This document shows positions 1 through 6,640 of a stretch of DNA of 8,854 nucleotides, one piece after another (position 1 is the stretch's first letter; the number at the start of each line of letters is the position of its first letter). The notes below the pieces were generated by a model, which saw only the letters and a program-made list of their open reading frames with translations, searched no databases and was not told where the DNA came from. A program made the translations under genes and the position numbers. Origin of the DNA: Opitutia bacterium (GTDB taxonomy: Bacteria > Verrucomicrobiota > Verrucomicrobiia > Opitutales > Seribacteraceae); the NCBI GenBank assembly GCA_018695085.1, contig JABHOU010000462.1, positions 1 to 8,854 on the forward strand, written 5' to 3'.

Positions 1-288
1 ATGGTCGTGGTCGTGGCCTCGAAGGGATATCCGGAGTCCTATCCAAAAGGTGAAATCATTAACATTCCGGATTCCCTGCCTGAAAACACCGACCTCATAC
101 ACGCCGGCACCAAGCAAAACGAAAACGGCGAGATCGTCTCGGCAGGTGGCCGAGTGCTCGGGGCAGTAGGACATGGTTCGACCCTCTCCTTGGCCGCCGA
201 GCGTGCCTATGCATTGTGCGACAGCATCGATTTCACATCCAAATTCTTGCGTCGCGACATCGGGCACAGGGAGTTAAATAGAACCTAA
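1..288 (+). CDS. purD: Phosphoribosylamine--glycine ligase (GARS), C-terminal part, 5' end outside the window
   Basis: This is the last 95 residues of GAR synthetase, which joins 5-phosphoribosylamine and glycine with ATP in the second step of de novo purine synthesis (cytosolic). The visible part is the C-terminal GARS-C domain. Family landmarks are the SKGYPESYPKG segment at the start, the HAGTK block (about residues 35-39), the GGRVLGAVGHG block (about 49-59), AERAYALCDSIDF (about 66-78) and the closing RRDIGHRE. The ATG at position 1 is most likely an internal Met codon, because the family is about 420-430 residues long and the ATP-grasp core is missing here. The stop is TAA at 286-288. 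It is followed closely by the phosphatase gene and then glyA, whose product makes the glycine this enzyme uses. The family call is secure; only the upstream extent is unknown. Confidence 0.93.
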   Translation: MVVVVASKGYPESYPKGEIINIPDSLPENTDLIHAGTKQNENGEIVSAGGRVLGAVGHGSTLSLAAERAYALCDSIDFTSKFLRRDIGHRELNRT

Positions 289-347
289 AGCATTCGACCT
301 TGCCTTTTCTCGCCGAGGCGGAGAAAACAAGCCCGAAGCCAAAGGGA

Positions 348-851
348 ATGGGACGTAAAAGCAGAGAAAAAAAAGAGCGGAAAAAGGAAAAGCTCATCCT
401 TTTCGTGTGCACGGCAAACATTTGCCGGAGTCCAATGGCGGAAAAACTTTTTGCGGATGCTCTCGCAAAATCCGGAACCAAAAAGAAAATTCAGGTTTTT
501 TCGACAGGACTCTCCGCCGTCGAAGGCGACAAGGCATCCGACAATTCGGTAACCGCATGCGAAGAATTAGGTTTAGACCTCTCCGACCACAGAAGTTCGG
601 TCCTTACTCGGACTACCCTGCAAAACGCCTCGGCGGTTTTCTGCATGACCGAGTCTCACCGAGTATTGATCAACATGTACTTTGACCTCCCGGAAGGAGC
701 CCCTATTTTCCTGATGCGCGAATTTGCCGATGGAAACGACAAAGAACTGCCGGACCCCTTCGGGCAAAGCCTCGAGGTCTACCGTGAATGCCGCGACAGA
801 ATGAAGGATTCACTGCCCTCGCTCCTTGCTTGGGTTGAAAAGAATTTATAA
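348..851 (+). CDS. Low-molecular-weight protein-tyrosine phosphatase family protein
   Basis: This is a cytosolic cysteine-dependent phosphatase of the arsenate reductase/LMW-PTP fold, 167 residues from the ATG at 348 (the family is usually about 150-160). The P-loop C-X5-R-S is CTANICRS, with nucleophile Cys21, Arg27 and Ser28. The late acidic loop DPF (Asp136) supplies the general acid. In Bacillus YwlE the fifth P-loop residue is Thr and confers phosphoarginine specificity; LMW-PTPs have Ile there. Ile25 here therefore favours a phosphotyrosine enzyme (inference). A highly charged Lys/Arg/Glu leader (residues 2-15) precedes the first strand LILFVC. The frame is also open from a TTG at 300, which would add 16 residues. 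I prefer the ATG, although the AAGGGA just before it abuts the start codon. It lies between purD and glyA, probably in the same transcript. The substrate is unknown. Confidence 0.85.
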   Translation: MGRKSREKKERKKEKLILFVCTANICRSPMAEKLFADALAKSGTKKKIQVFSTGLSAVEGDKASDNSVTACEELGLDLSDHRSSVLTRTTLQNASAVFCMTESHRVLINMYFDLPEGAPIFLMREFADGNDKELPDPFGQSLEVYRECRDRMKDSLPSLLAWVEKNL

Positions 852-890
852 ACAAATAAACATCCAAAACCGATATCGACTTAAACAACC

Positions 891-2144
891 ATGTCATTGA
901 ATCAGGCCTCGCTCGCCGAACTCGACCCGGCTATCCACAAAGCCCTCGAGGACGAAAAAAAACGTCAGCAAACGCATATCGAGCTCATCGCTTCGGAAAA
1001 CTTCACCCTGCCGGCCATAATGGAGGCGACGGGGAGCGTATTGACCAACAAATACGCAGAGGGTTACCCTGCAAAGCGCTATTATGGGGGCTGTGAACAC
1101 GTCGACGTAGCCGAAAGCCTCGCCATCGAGCGGGCCAAGTCCTTGTTCGGAGCCGAACACGCAAACGTACAGCCACATTCGGGGAGCCAAGCCAACACGG
1201 CCGTTTATTTCGCCGTACTCGATGCGGGCGACAAGATTCTAACCATGAGCCTTCAGGATGGGGGGCATCTCACTCACGGTCACCCAAAGAACTGCAGCGG
1301 TTTTCTTTACGAAGTCGTGAATTACGGCGTAGATCCGGAAAGTGGGCACATCGATTACGATGCCATTGAAGCGACAGCTCAGGCAGAAAAGCCCAAGCTG
1401 ATTACCGTTGGAGCCTCCGCCTATCCAAGAATCATAGACTTCGAGAGAATGGGCCGGATTGCCAAGGATTGCGGGGCTCTTTTGTTAGCTGACATCGCTC
1501 ACATAGCTGGTCTTGTTGCCACCGGACTTCACCCCTCACCCGTTCCCCATGCAGATTTCGTAACCACGACCACGCACAAAACCCTACGGGGACCACGAGG
1601 AGGTTTGATCCTTTGCCGAGAAGAGTTCGCCAAGGCGATCGACTCTGCAGTCTTTCCGGGATCTCAAGGCGGCCCGCTCATGCATGTCATCGCGGCCAAG
1701 GCCATCTGTTTCGGCGAAGCGGCCAAGTCGAGCTTCAAGGAATACCAAGAATCAGTAATCGCCAACGCCGATGCGCTCGCCAAGGAACTAGCTTCTCGCG
1801 GATACCATTTGGTAAGCGGAGGAACGGACAACCACCTCATGCTCTTGGATTTGAGACCATCCCACTCCGACCTCACAGGCAAACAAGCCCAGCAAGGCTT
1901 GGAAAAGGCCAACGTCACCCTGAATCGAAACACCGTACCCGGAGAAACCCGCAGCCCTTTTCAAACAAGCGGACTCCGCATCGGATCACCTGCCGTAACC
2001 TCAAGGGGTATGGGAATCACCGAAATGAAAGAGATCGGAGCAATCATTGATCTTGTCCTTGGCGATTTTGAAAATGAAACGGTGCTAACGGAGGCTAGGG
2101 AAAAGGCACTTGCACTTTGTGGGTCCTTTGAATTACCTTATTGA
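891..2144 (+). CDS. glyA: Serine hydroxymethyltransferase
   Basis: This PLP enzyme converts serine and tetrahydrofolate to glycine and 5,10-methylene-THF, the main source of one-carbon units for purine and thymidylate synthesis. At 417 residues it is the standard length. Visible motifs are ELIASENF (31-38), KYAEGYPAKRYYGGCEH (54-70), NVQPHSGSQAN (92-102), GGHLTHG (124-130), DIAHIAGL (201-208, the PLP ring-binding Asp and the His) and VTTTTHKTLRGPRGG (224-238). Lys230 is the Schiff-base lysine, equivalent to Lys229 of E. coli. GSQGGP (257-262) and the late TSGLRIGSPA segment are also typical. The ATG at 891 gives the normal N-terminus, though no Shine-Dalgarno sequence precedes it. The gap to the phosphatase gene is 39 bp, so co-transcription with purD and the phosphatase is likely. 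Both neighbours purD and glyA bear on glycine/purine supply. Nothing in the protein looks aberrant. Confidence 0.98.
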   Translation: MSLNQASLAELDPAIHKALEDEKKRQQTHIELIASENFTLPAIMEATGSVLTNKYAEGYPAKRYYGGCEHVDVAESLAIERAKSLFGAEHANVQPHSGSQANTAVYFAVLDAGDKILTMSLQDGGHLTHGHPKNCSGFLYEVVNYGVDPESGHIDYDAIEATAQAEKPKLITVGASAYPRIIDFERMGRIAKDCGALLLADIAHIAGLVATGLHPSPVPHADFVTTTTHKTLRGPRGGLILCREEFAKAIDSAVFPGSQGGPLMHVIAAKAICFGEAAKSSFKEYQESVIANADALAKELASRGYHLVSGGTDNHLMLLDLRPSHSDLTGKQAQQGLEKANVTLNRNTVPGETRSPFQTSGLRIGSPAVTSRGMGITEMKEIGAIIDLVLGDFENETVLTEAREKALALCGSFELPY

Positions 2145-2157
2145 AAAATGCTAAGTG

Positions 2158-2188
2158 GATTTCATTTGGTCTAAAGCACCACGAAATC
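2158..2188 (+). other. Imperfect hairpin between glyA and the prepilin gene
   Basis: Outer arms GATTTC (2158-2163) and GAAATC (2183-2188) and inner arms TGGT (2167-2170) and ACCA (2178-2181) can pair around the loop CTAAAGC, with an ATT/C internal mismatch. It lies 14 bp after the glyA stop, where a terminator could sit, but no T-tract follows. It could be an mRNA 3'-end structure, a weak or Rho-associated terminator, or chance. Confidence 0.25.
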
Positions 2189-2226
2189 TCAAACTGGAAA
2201 ATACCTTCTTAACACAGTAAATTGCC

Positions 2227-2949
2227 ATGGAAATGAAAAATCAGCGTAAAAAAGGCTTCACCCTAATCGAGCTTCTCGTAGTTATTACCATTATCGGCAT
2301 TCTTGCCGGCATAGCCTTCGTGGGCTTTGGCGACGTATTCGGTTCGGCAGGACGTACCACTGCTCAAAAGAACTTGAAGACAGTTTACGAATCACTCGCT
2401 GCAAAAACTCGGTCTTTCCCAATGAACGACGATGTGGGAAGTGTGGAAGAATTTGTAGTCTGGTGGCGCAACAAAACCAAGGACACGCGTCCTGAACTTT
2501 GGTTCATTGGTGAGGACGAAGAAGTCAAGGACTTGGCAGAGGACGAAGACAGTGACGGTATCCCAGCTAACATTCCGGATGATCATAACGATTTTGATGG
2601 TGAACAAATCAAGGCTCTGGGATATTGCGTAGCGATCCCCGGAAACAACGCCGAAACGAGAAACTTTCTTGCTAATCTCAAGAGTGGCGCTTTTCCCTTG
2701 ATGTGGTCTCGCGGACTTGATGCAGGTGATGACAAGTGGGATGCAGGAGGTGCTTGGGGAGGAGAAGGAGGTCACGTCCTCTTCAGTGATGGAACTGTTC
2801 GTTGGTATGACGACACCAAAGGAAAAGACGAAAATGGAGTCTTCACCGAAGCCATTAATAAGAAAGATGGAGCTGATGTGAAAGCTAAACCGACGTCCAA
2901 CATTCAGGACGCATTACCTGAGGGATGGGAGATATACAAACCCGAGTAA
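2227..2949 (+). CDS. Type IV prepilin / pseudopilin-like protein (prepilin-type N-terminal cleavage/methylation domain)
   Basis: This 240-residue protein is exported as a prepilin and assembled in the inner membrane. A short basic leader MEMKNQRKKG precedes the prepilin peptidase site G10|F11. The mature start FTLIELLVVITIIGILAGIA has the conserved Glu at +5 and a hydrophobic helix of about 20 residues. The soluble domain is very acidic in residues 97-124 and contains DEDSDG (106-111), a DxDxDG loop of the kind that binds calcium in other proteins. Near the C-terminus, GGHVLFSDGTVRWY (181-194) resembles the H-X9-DG block common in Verrucomicrobiota and Planctomycetota prepilins. The motif His would fall at residue 178, which is Gly, so the match is degenerate; His183 is nearby. 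The start could also be Met3 (2233). No pilus or type II secretion genes are adjacent. A strong terminator follows, so it looks monocistronic. Whether it is a pilin, a pseudopilin or a surface protein cannot be told. Confidence 0.88.
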   Translation: MEMKNQRKKGFTLIELLVVITIIGILAGIAFVGFGDVFGSAGRTTAQKNLKTVYESLAAKTRSFPMNDDVGSVEEFVVWWRNKTKDTRPELWFIGEDEEVKDLAEDEDSDGIPANIPDDHNDFDGEQIKALGYCVAIPGNNAETRNFLANLKSGAFPLMWSRGLDAGDDKWDAGGAWGGEGGHVLFSDGTVRWYDDTKGKDENGVFTEAINKKDGADVKAKPTSNIQDALPEGWEIYKPE

Positions 2950-5021
2950 AAAGATCCTCCGAGCACACTAAATATTTATTCAAGAACGCCGTGGGCAAGA
3001 ATACTGTCCACGGCGTTCTTTTTTTTAGAAGAAACGGACGAGCAGGTGTAAGGGTTGAAGGGCGGGAAGACCCTATTTCACTTGCTCAAGGAGCTTCCGC
3101 AACAGCTCTGGACGGAGACGAAGTGGAACTCCGAAGGCTCCCACCGAAAAAATCCAAAGGGAAGACGAAGAAGAAATTTGGTCGAAAACAGGCAAAACCT
3201 CGCTATGGAGTAGCCAAGATTCTGAAACGGGGAACGGATGAGTTTCTAGGTTATTTGTCGAAATCGGGTAAAAAGACGACATTGGTTGCGGAAAGCTCTC
3301 GCCTGCATGTTCCATTCAAGGTGATCGGGGATTCCTCCACAGCCCGGAATGGAGAAAAGGTTTTGGCCAAATTTCATCGATGGGACTCCCCTGCCCCAGT
3401 GCCTTCCTGCCGCATCATTCGGGTGCTCGGTCCTGCAGGAGACCCGGTAACCGACCATATCGGCATACTCGCCAAGTACGGTTTGTCGGGCGAATTCCCA
3501 CAAAAAGTAGACGATGAAGCAGAAAAAACACCGTCTAAAGTTCAACCGAAGGATCTCACGGGTCGCCGCGACCTCCGCAAAGTATTTACGCTGACCATCG
3601 ATCCGCTCGATGCGCGAGACTTCGACGATGCGCTTTCTCTGCGCACCATGGAGAAAGGCGACTTTGAAGTCGGTGTCCACATAGCCGACGTCTCCGCCTA
3701 CGTAAAACCAGACTCAGCCTTGGATCATGAAGCCCGCAGAAGGGGCAACTCCACTTACTTGGTCGGAGAGGTGGTACCGATGCTGCCGCAAAAACTGTCG
3801 AATGGAATCTGCAGTCTGGTCGAGGATGAAGACAGGCTGGTGAAATCGGTTCTTTTTAGATTCGGCAAAGATGGAAGTCTTCGTGGGAGCAAGCTGGTAG
3901 AGAGTGTAATCCGAAGCGACAAACGCCTCACTTATGAACAGGCAAAACTGTTCATGACGGAAAAAGACTTGGCGGCTATTCGCTCGGCAAAACCACCGCA
4001 GAGCCGATATTCAGGAAATCCGGGAGTACCGCTTTCCAAGCTTCCCAAGGGTGTTCTCGGGCAAATTCGAGATACAATTAAAACATTGTGGTCCATTGCC
4101 TCCAAGCTCCGGGTTTCACGATTGAGAGCAGGTTCATTGGACTTAGCTAGCACCGAGGTGAAAATTTTGGTTGATGGCAGAGGGGTTCCCGAACGAATTA
4201 TCCAAATCGAAAACGATGATAGCCATAGCCTGATCGAGGAATTCATGCTCCTTGCCAATGAAACCGTGGCAAAGGAATTGCGAAAACGAAAATTGCCGGG
4301 GATTCATCGCGTTCATCCAGACCCAGATCCTGAAAATCTGGAAGAACTGAGAGCTTTCGTATCTCTCTATGACCTATCTTGCGGAGATCTCACGAATCGA
4401 AAAGAGGTCACCAAGCTCTTGGCTTCCATTCACAAGCATCCCTTGGCTCAAGTTCTTCGAATCAAGTTTTTACGCAGCCTGAAGCAGGCCTGTTATCGAG
4501 CGACCCCGGATGGGCACTATGGCTTGGCCAAGCAAGATTATCTTCATTTCACCTCACCTATCCGACGCTATGCCGATCTCGTCGTCCATCGAATAGTGGA
4601 AGGGATTCTTTCATCCGGCCAAAGGAAGAGACCCGATGCCAAGCGCTTGGACGGCATAGCTAAGCATATTTCCGTAACGGAACGCAACAGCGTGGATGCC
4701 GAACGTGAATCCGTGAAGACAAAACTCGTCGCCTTCTATGAGCGAGAACTGAAAGAGAATAAACCGACACCGCACGATGCGGTTATCACAGACATAATGA
4801 AAAAAGGGTTTTTCATTGAATTACCCGACACCTTGGCCCGAGGTTTCGTTCCTATGCGCACCTTACCTAGAGACCAAAATTACCGCATCGCCACGAATGG
4901 AACGTCTATTGTTGGGCGGGATCCTCGCAAACGCCTTAAACTCGGCCAAAAGATAAAGGTTCTCGTATACAAAGTGGATCACGCTGAAAAACAGATTGAT
5001 TTCAAGCTGGCAGGGAAATAA
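2925..5021 (+). CDS. rnr: Ribonuclease R (RNase II/RNB family 3'-5' exoribonuclease)
   Basis: This is a processive 3'-to-5' hydrolytic exoribonuclease that degrades structured RNA. It has 698 residues from the ATG at 2925, against about 813 in E. coli. Domains in order are CSD1 (about 28-70, GVLFFRRNGRAGVRV to ALDGDEVELR), a basic linker (75-92), CSD2 (about 94-168), the RNB catalytic domain (about 212-570) and S1 (about 620-695). The RNB motif TIDPLDARDFDDA carries the metal-binding aspartates Asp226, Asp232, Asp234 and Asp235; GVHIADVSAYV and HFTSPIRRYADL (541-552) are also present. The long lysine-rich tail of the E. coli enzyme is absent. The start is uncertain. ATG 2925 overlaps the prepilin gene by 25 bp; GTG 2991 is an alternative. 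The next in-frame ATG or GTG (GTG 3123) would remove CSD1. Either plausible start leaves the terminator at 2982-3026 within the gene or across its start. Confidence 0.93.
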   Translation: MGDIQTRVKRSSEHTKYLFKNAVGKNTVHGVLFFRRNGRAGVRVEGREDPISLAQGASATALDGDEVELRRLPPKKSKGKTKKKFGRKQAKPRYGVAKILKRGTDEFLGYLSKSGKKTTLVAESSRLHVPFKVIGDSSTARNGEKVLAKFHRWDSPAPVPSCRIIRVLGPAGDPVTDHIGILAKYGLSGEFPQKVDDEAEKTPSKVQPKDLTGRRDLRKVFTLTIDPLDARDFDDALSLRTMEKGDFEVGVHIADVSAYVKPDSALDHEARRRGNSTYLVGEVVPMLPQKLSNGICSLVEDEDRLVKSVLFRFGKDGSLRGSKLVESVIRSDKRLTYEQAKLFMTEKDLAAIRSAKPPQSRYSGNPGVPLSKLPKGVLGQIRDTIKTLWSIASKLRVSRLRAGSLDLASTEVKILVDGRGVPERIIQIENDDSHSLIEEFMLLANETVAKELRKRKLPGIHRVHPDPDPENLEELRAFVSLYDLSCGDLTNRKEVTKLLASIHKHPLAQVLRIKFLRSLKQACYRATPDGHYGLAKQDYLHFTSPIRRYADLVVHRIVEGILSSGQRKRPDAKRLDGIAKHISVTERNSVDAERESVKTKLVAFYERELKENKPTPHDAVITDIMKKGFFIELPDTLARGFVPMRTLPRDQNYRIATNGTSIVGRDPRKRLKLGQKIKVLVYKVDHAEKQIDFKLAGK
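2982..3026 (+). terminator. Rho-independent terminator of the prepilin gene, lying inside the rnr 5' coding region
   Basis: The arms AAGAACGCCGTGG (2982-2994) and CCACGGCGTTCTT (3008-3020) form a perfect 13-bp stem. The 13-nt loop (2995-3007) could close by up to three more pairs, one of them G-U. An uninterrupted run of eight T (3019-3026) follows. Only the plus strand has the T-tract, so it terminates rightward transcription. It begins 33 bp after the prepilin stop. The right arm and T-tract also encode VHGVLFF of the RNase R reading frame. Confidence 0.9.
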
Positions 5022-5067
5022 TCCCTTTAGCACGCTATCCCGACTTAAAAAGTCCCTTTTGACTTGG

Positions 5068-5105
5068 TTTCCGATCTGTACCCGAAGGGTTGACAGATTT
5101 CCGAT
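5068..5105 (+). repeat. 8-bp direct repeat TTTCCGAT, 30 bp apart, flanking the candidate -35
   Basis: TTTCCGAT occurs at 5068-5075 and again at 5098-5105. The 30-bp period is close to three helical turns, which would place both copies on one DNA face. The first copy is upstream of the TTGACA box and the second lies between the -35 and -10. This fits a regulator site but could be chance. Confidence 0.3.
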
Positions 5106-5120
5106 TGAAATCTCTATATG
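5090..5120 (+). promoter_or_regulatory. Candidate promoter for the DUF5069-dapF pair, with a 7-bp dyad in the spacer
   Basis: There is a perfect TTGACA at 5090-5095 and TATATG at 5115-5120 (4 of 6 to TATAAT), with a long 19-bp spacer. TATGAT at 5117-5122 matches better (5 of 6) but is 21 bp away. Between the boxes lies an inverted repeat, AGATTTC (5095-5101) and GAAATCT (5107-5113) around CGATT, placed where a repressor would block polymerase. Transcription from here would leave a leader of roughly 130 nt before the ATG at 5257. The remainder of the 235-bp gap (5022-5256) holds no gene that I can see. Confidence 0.35.
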
Positions 5121-5256
5121 ATGACAACATACCGCTTTTCCATTTTGAAACCGGCATCTTGCATTTTCTTGAGTGACAAATACGCTTTTATTTTAGACTG
5201 ACCTTAATTTCCCACGAGACTAACAATCATCTGTATTTCTCGCCCAGTGCTAACAC

Positions 5257-5781
5257 ATGAACCACAACTACCATTCTGAACTAGAGAAAATTTGGAAAGA
5301 CGCCGTCAATCGATACGAACTAGGAAAACATTCCCCTGATGGATTTCTTTCGGAAGAGGAACTCCAATTTCTTGCCTCGATAGGCATGAACGTCATGGAC
5401 GTCTTCGATTTCGCCGAGGACTGGGTATGCGAAGGAACGCCCGATCTAGCAACCTTTCTAATGATACATGACGCTCGAAGAGATTACTTTCTCCGCGAAC
5501 AAGGTGGAGTGGCATCGGACGAACAATTGGATTCGTCCACCCTTCCGGCCAAAAGCGAAGAAATCGAGGGGATTCGCTGGTTGCCTCGAATAATTCCCAA
5601 GGCAAGGGCGAAACTTCGGGGTGAACTCCCGCCCGACACAATGTTCTGCTGTGGCGGAGACCGAAATTTCTTTCAAACCAACGACATTCATCCCAGTGAG
5701 TTTCTGGCCGTCGTCAGAGATGCAGGTGACGACGATCAAATCATCATCGAATGGGTATTGAAGAGAAGTCGGGAATCTTAA
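5257..5781 (+). CDS. DUF5069 domain-containing protein (hypothetical)
   Basis: This 174-residue protein has no signal peptide or membrane segment and is probably cytosolic. Its function is unknown. The C-terminal half matches my recollection of DUF5069 (residues about 105-167): GIRWLPRIIPKARAKLRGELPPD, then CCGGDR (131-136), then IHPSEFLAVV (144-153) and DDDQIIIEWV. The N-terminal half has a helical pattern with FLSEEELQFLASIG (30-43), VFDFAEDW (49-56) and HDARRDYFLREQGG (71-84). It holds three cysteines, including the adjacent pair Cys131-Cys132. The ATG at 5257 has no Shine-Dalgarno sequence. It is the first gene after the candidate promoter and ends 10 bp before dapF, so the two are probably co-transcribed. 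That is the only functional clue. The family name is from memory of conserved positions, not a search. Confidence 0.75.
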   Translation: MNHNYHSELEKIWKDAVNRYELGKHSPDGFLSEEELQFLASIGMNVMDVFDFAEDWVCEGTPDLATFLMIHDARRDYFLREQGGVASDEQLDSSTLPAKSEEIEGIRWLPRIIPKARAKLRGELPPDTMFCCGGDRNFFQTNDIHPSEFLAVVRDAGDDDQIIIEWVLKRSRES

Positions 5782-5791
5782 ACCTTATGCC

Positions 5792-6640
5792 ATGAATTTT
5801 GAAAAATACCATGCCTTGGGAAACGATTACCTAGTACTCGAACCGAGTGAATGCCCTCACCCTCTGGCCGAAAAAGAAATCGTCCGGATCTGTCACCGTA
5901 ACTTCGGCTTGGGTTCCGATGGTATTCTTTTGGGTCCATCCTCGTCAACTGAAGCCGATTTTGGGCTCCGCATCCTCAACCCGGACGGGAGCGAGGCCGA
6001 AAAAAGTGGCAATGGCTTAAGAATCTTTGCGCGTTATCTTCGCGACCAAGGCAAAGTGGGAGTGGAGCCCTTCACAATCGATACCCTTGGAGGCATAGTA
6101 ACTTGCGAAGTGTCCTCTGACGCCTCCGTAATTTCCGTCGAGATGGGACAAGTCAGTTTTCGCAGTGACGAAATCCCGGTAAACATTGAAGGCGATCCTC
6201 GCGAAGTGCTTGATGAAGCGATAGAAGCGGCTGGACAATACCTGCAATACTACGCTGCGACAATCGGCAACCCGCATTGCGTAGTGCCGGTAGACAAGGT
6301 CGACCGAGCTTTCGCCTGTGAAATCGGTCCGATCCTGGAAAACCATTCCAACTTCCCCAATCGTACAAACGTACAGTTTCTCGAGATTTTGGACCGAAAC
6401 AACATTCGCATCGAAATCTGGGAGCGGGGAGCAGGCTATACCCTTGCTTCGGGCAGTAGCAGTTCCGCCGCCGGAGCCGTGGCCCGCAAGACGGGAGCTT
6501 GCGACGAGGACATCACCGTCCATATGCCGGGAGGAAATATCCAGCTCCGCATAGACGACGAGTTCAACGTCACCATGACGGGTCCGGCGACCCGAGTCGG
6601 CCCCATGACGCTTGACCCGGAATGCCTAGTCGGCTCTTGA
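5792..6640 (+). CDS. dapF: Diaminopimelate epimerase homologue with both catalytic cysteines replaced by serine
   Basis: Canonical DapF converts LL-DAP to meso-DAP for peptidoglycan and lysine, using a thiolate/thiol cysteine pair. This 282-residue protein has the normal length and two-lobed layout: MNFEKYHALGNDY (1-13), GLGSDGILL (39-47), NPDGSEAE (63-70), GNPHCV (159-164, with Asn160 and His162), NRTNVQF, and WERGAG (210-215, with Glu211 and Arg212). Both cysteines are missing, however. The usual CGNG is SGNG (Ser72, AGT at 6005-6007), and the usual ACGTG is ASGSS (Ser220, TCG at 6449-6451). The Glu normally in GAGET is Tyr216, and the GTGAC stretch is serine-rich. The frame is intact with no sign of decay. 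Either it is a serine-based variant, a racemase for another substrate, or a non-catalytic relative; the dapF name is therefore by homology only. The 3' end overlaps the convergent methyltransferase by 15 bp. Confidence 0.85.
   Translation: MNFEKYHALGNDYLVLEPSECPHPLAEKEIVRICHRNFGLGSDGILLGPSSSTEADFGLRILNPDGSEAEKSGNGLRIFARYLRDQGKVGVEPFTIDTLGGIVTCEVSSDASVISVEMGQVSFRSDEIPVNIEGDPREVLDEAIEAAGQYLQYYAATIGNPHCVVPVDKVDRAFACEIGPILENHSNFPNRTNVQFLEILDRNNIRIEIWERGAGYTLASGSSSSAAGAVARKTGACDEDITVHMPGGNIQLRIDDEFNVTMTGPATRVGPMTLDPECLVGS

Noticed and set aside
1613..2050. 145-codon plus-strand frame inside glyA
   Set aside because: It is a +1 shadow of conserved SHMT sequence, with an Arg/Pro/His-rich translation.
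3246..3680. 144-codon open frame on the minus strand inside rnr
   Set aside because: It is antisense to the conserved CSD2/RNB region and its composition is unlike a real protein; it is a shadow frame.
5018..5032. Hairpin over the rnr stop codon (AGGGA, AATAA loop, TCCCT)
   Set aside because: The stem is only 5 bp and only three T follow; too weak to call a terminator.
6017..6523. 168-codon open frame on the minus strand inside dapF
   Set aside because: It lies wholly antisense to a clear family member, its predicted protein shows no recognisable domain, and it is explained by codon bias.
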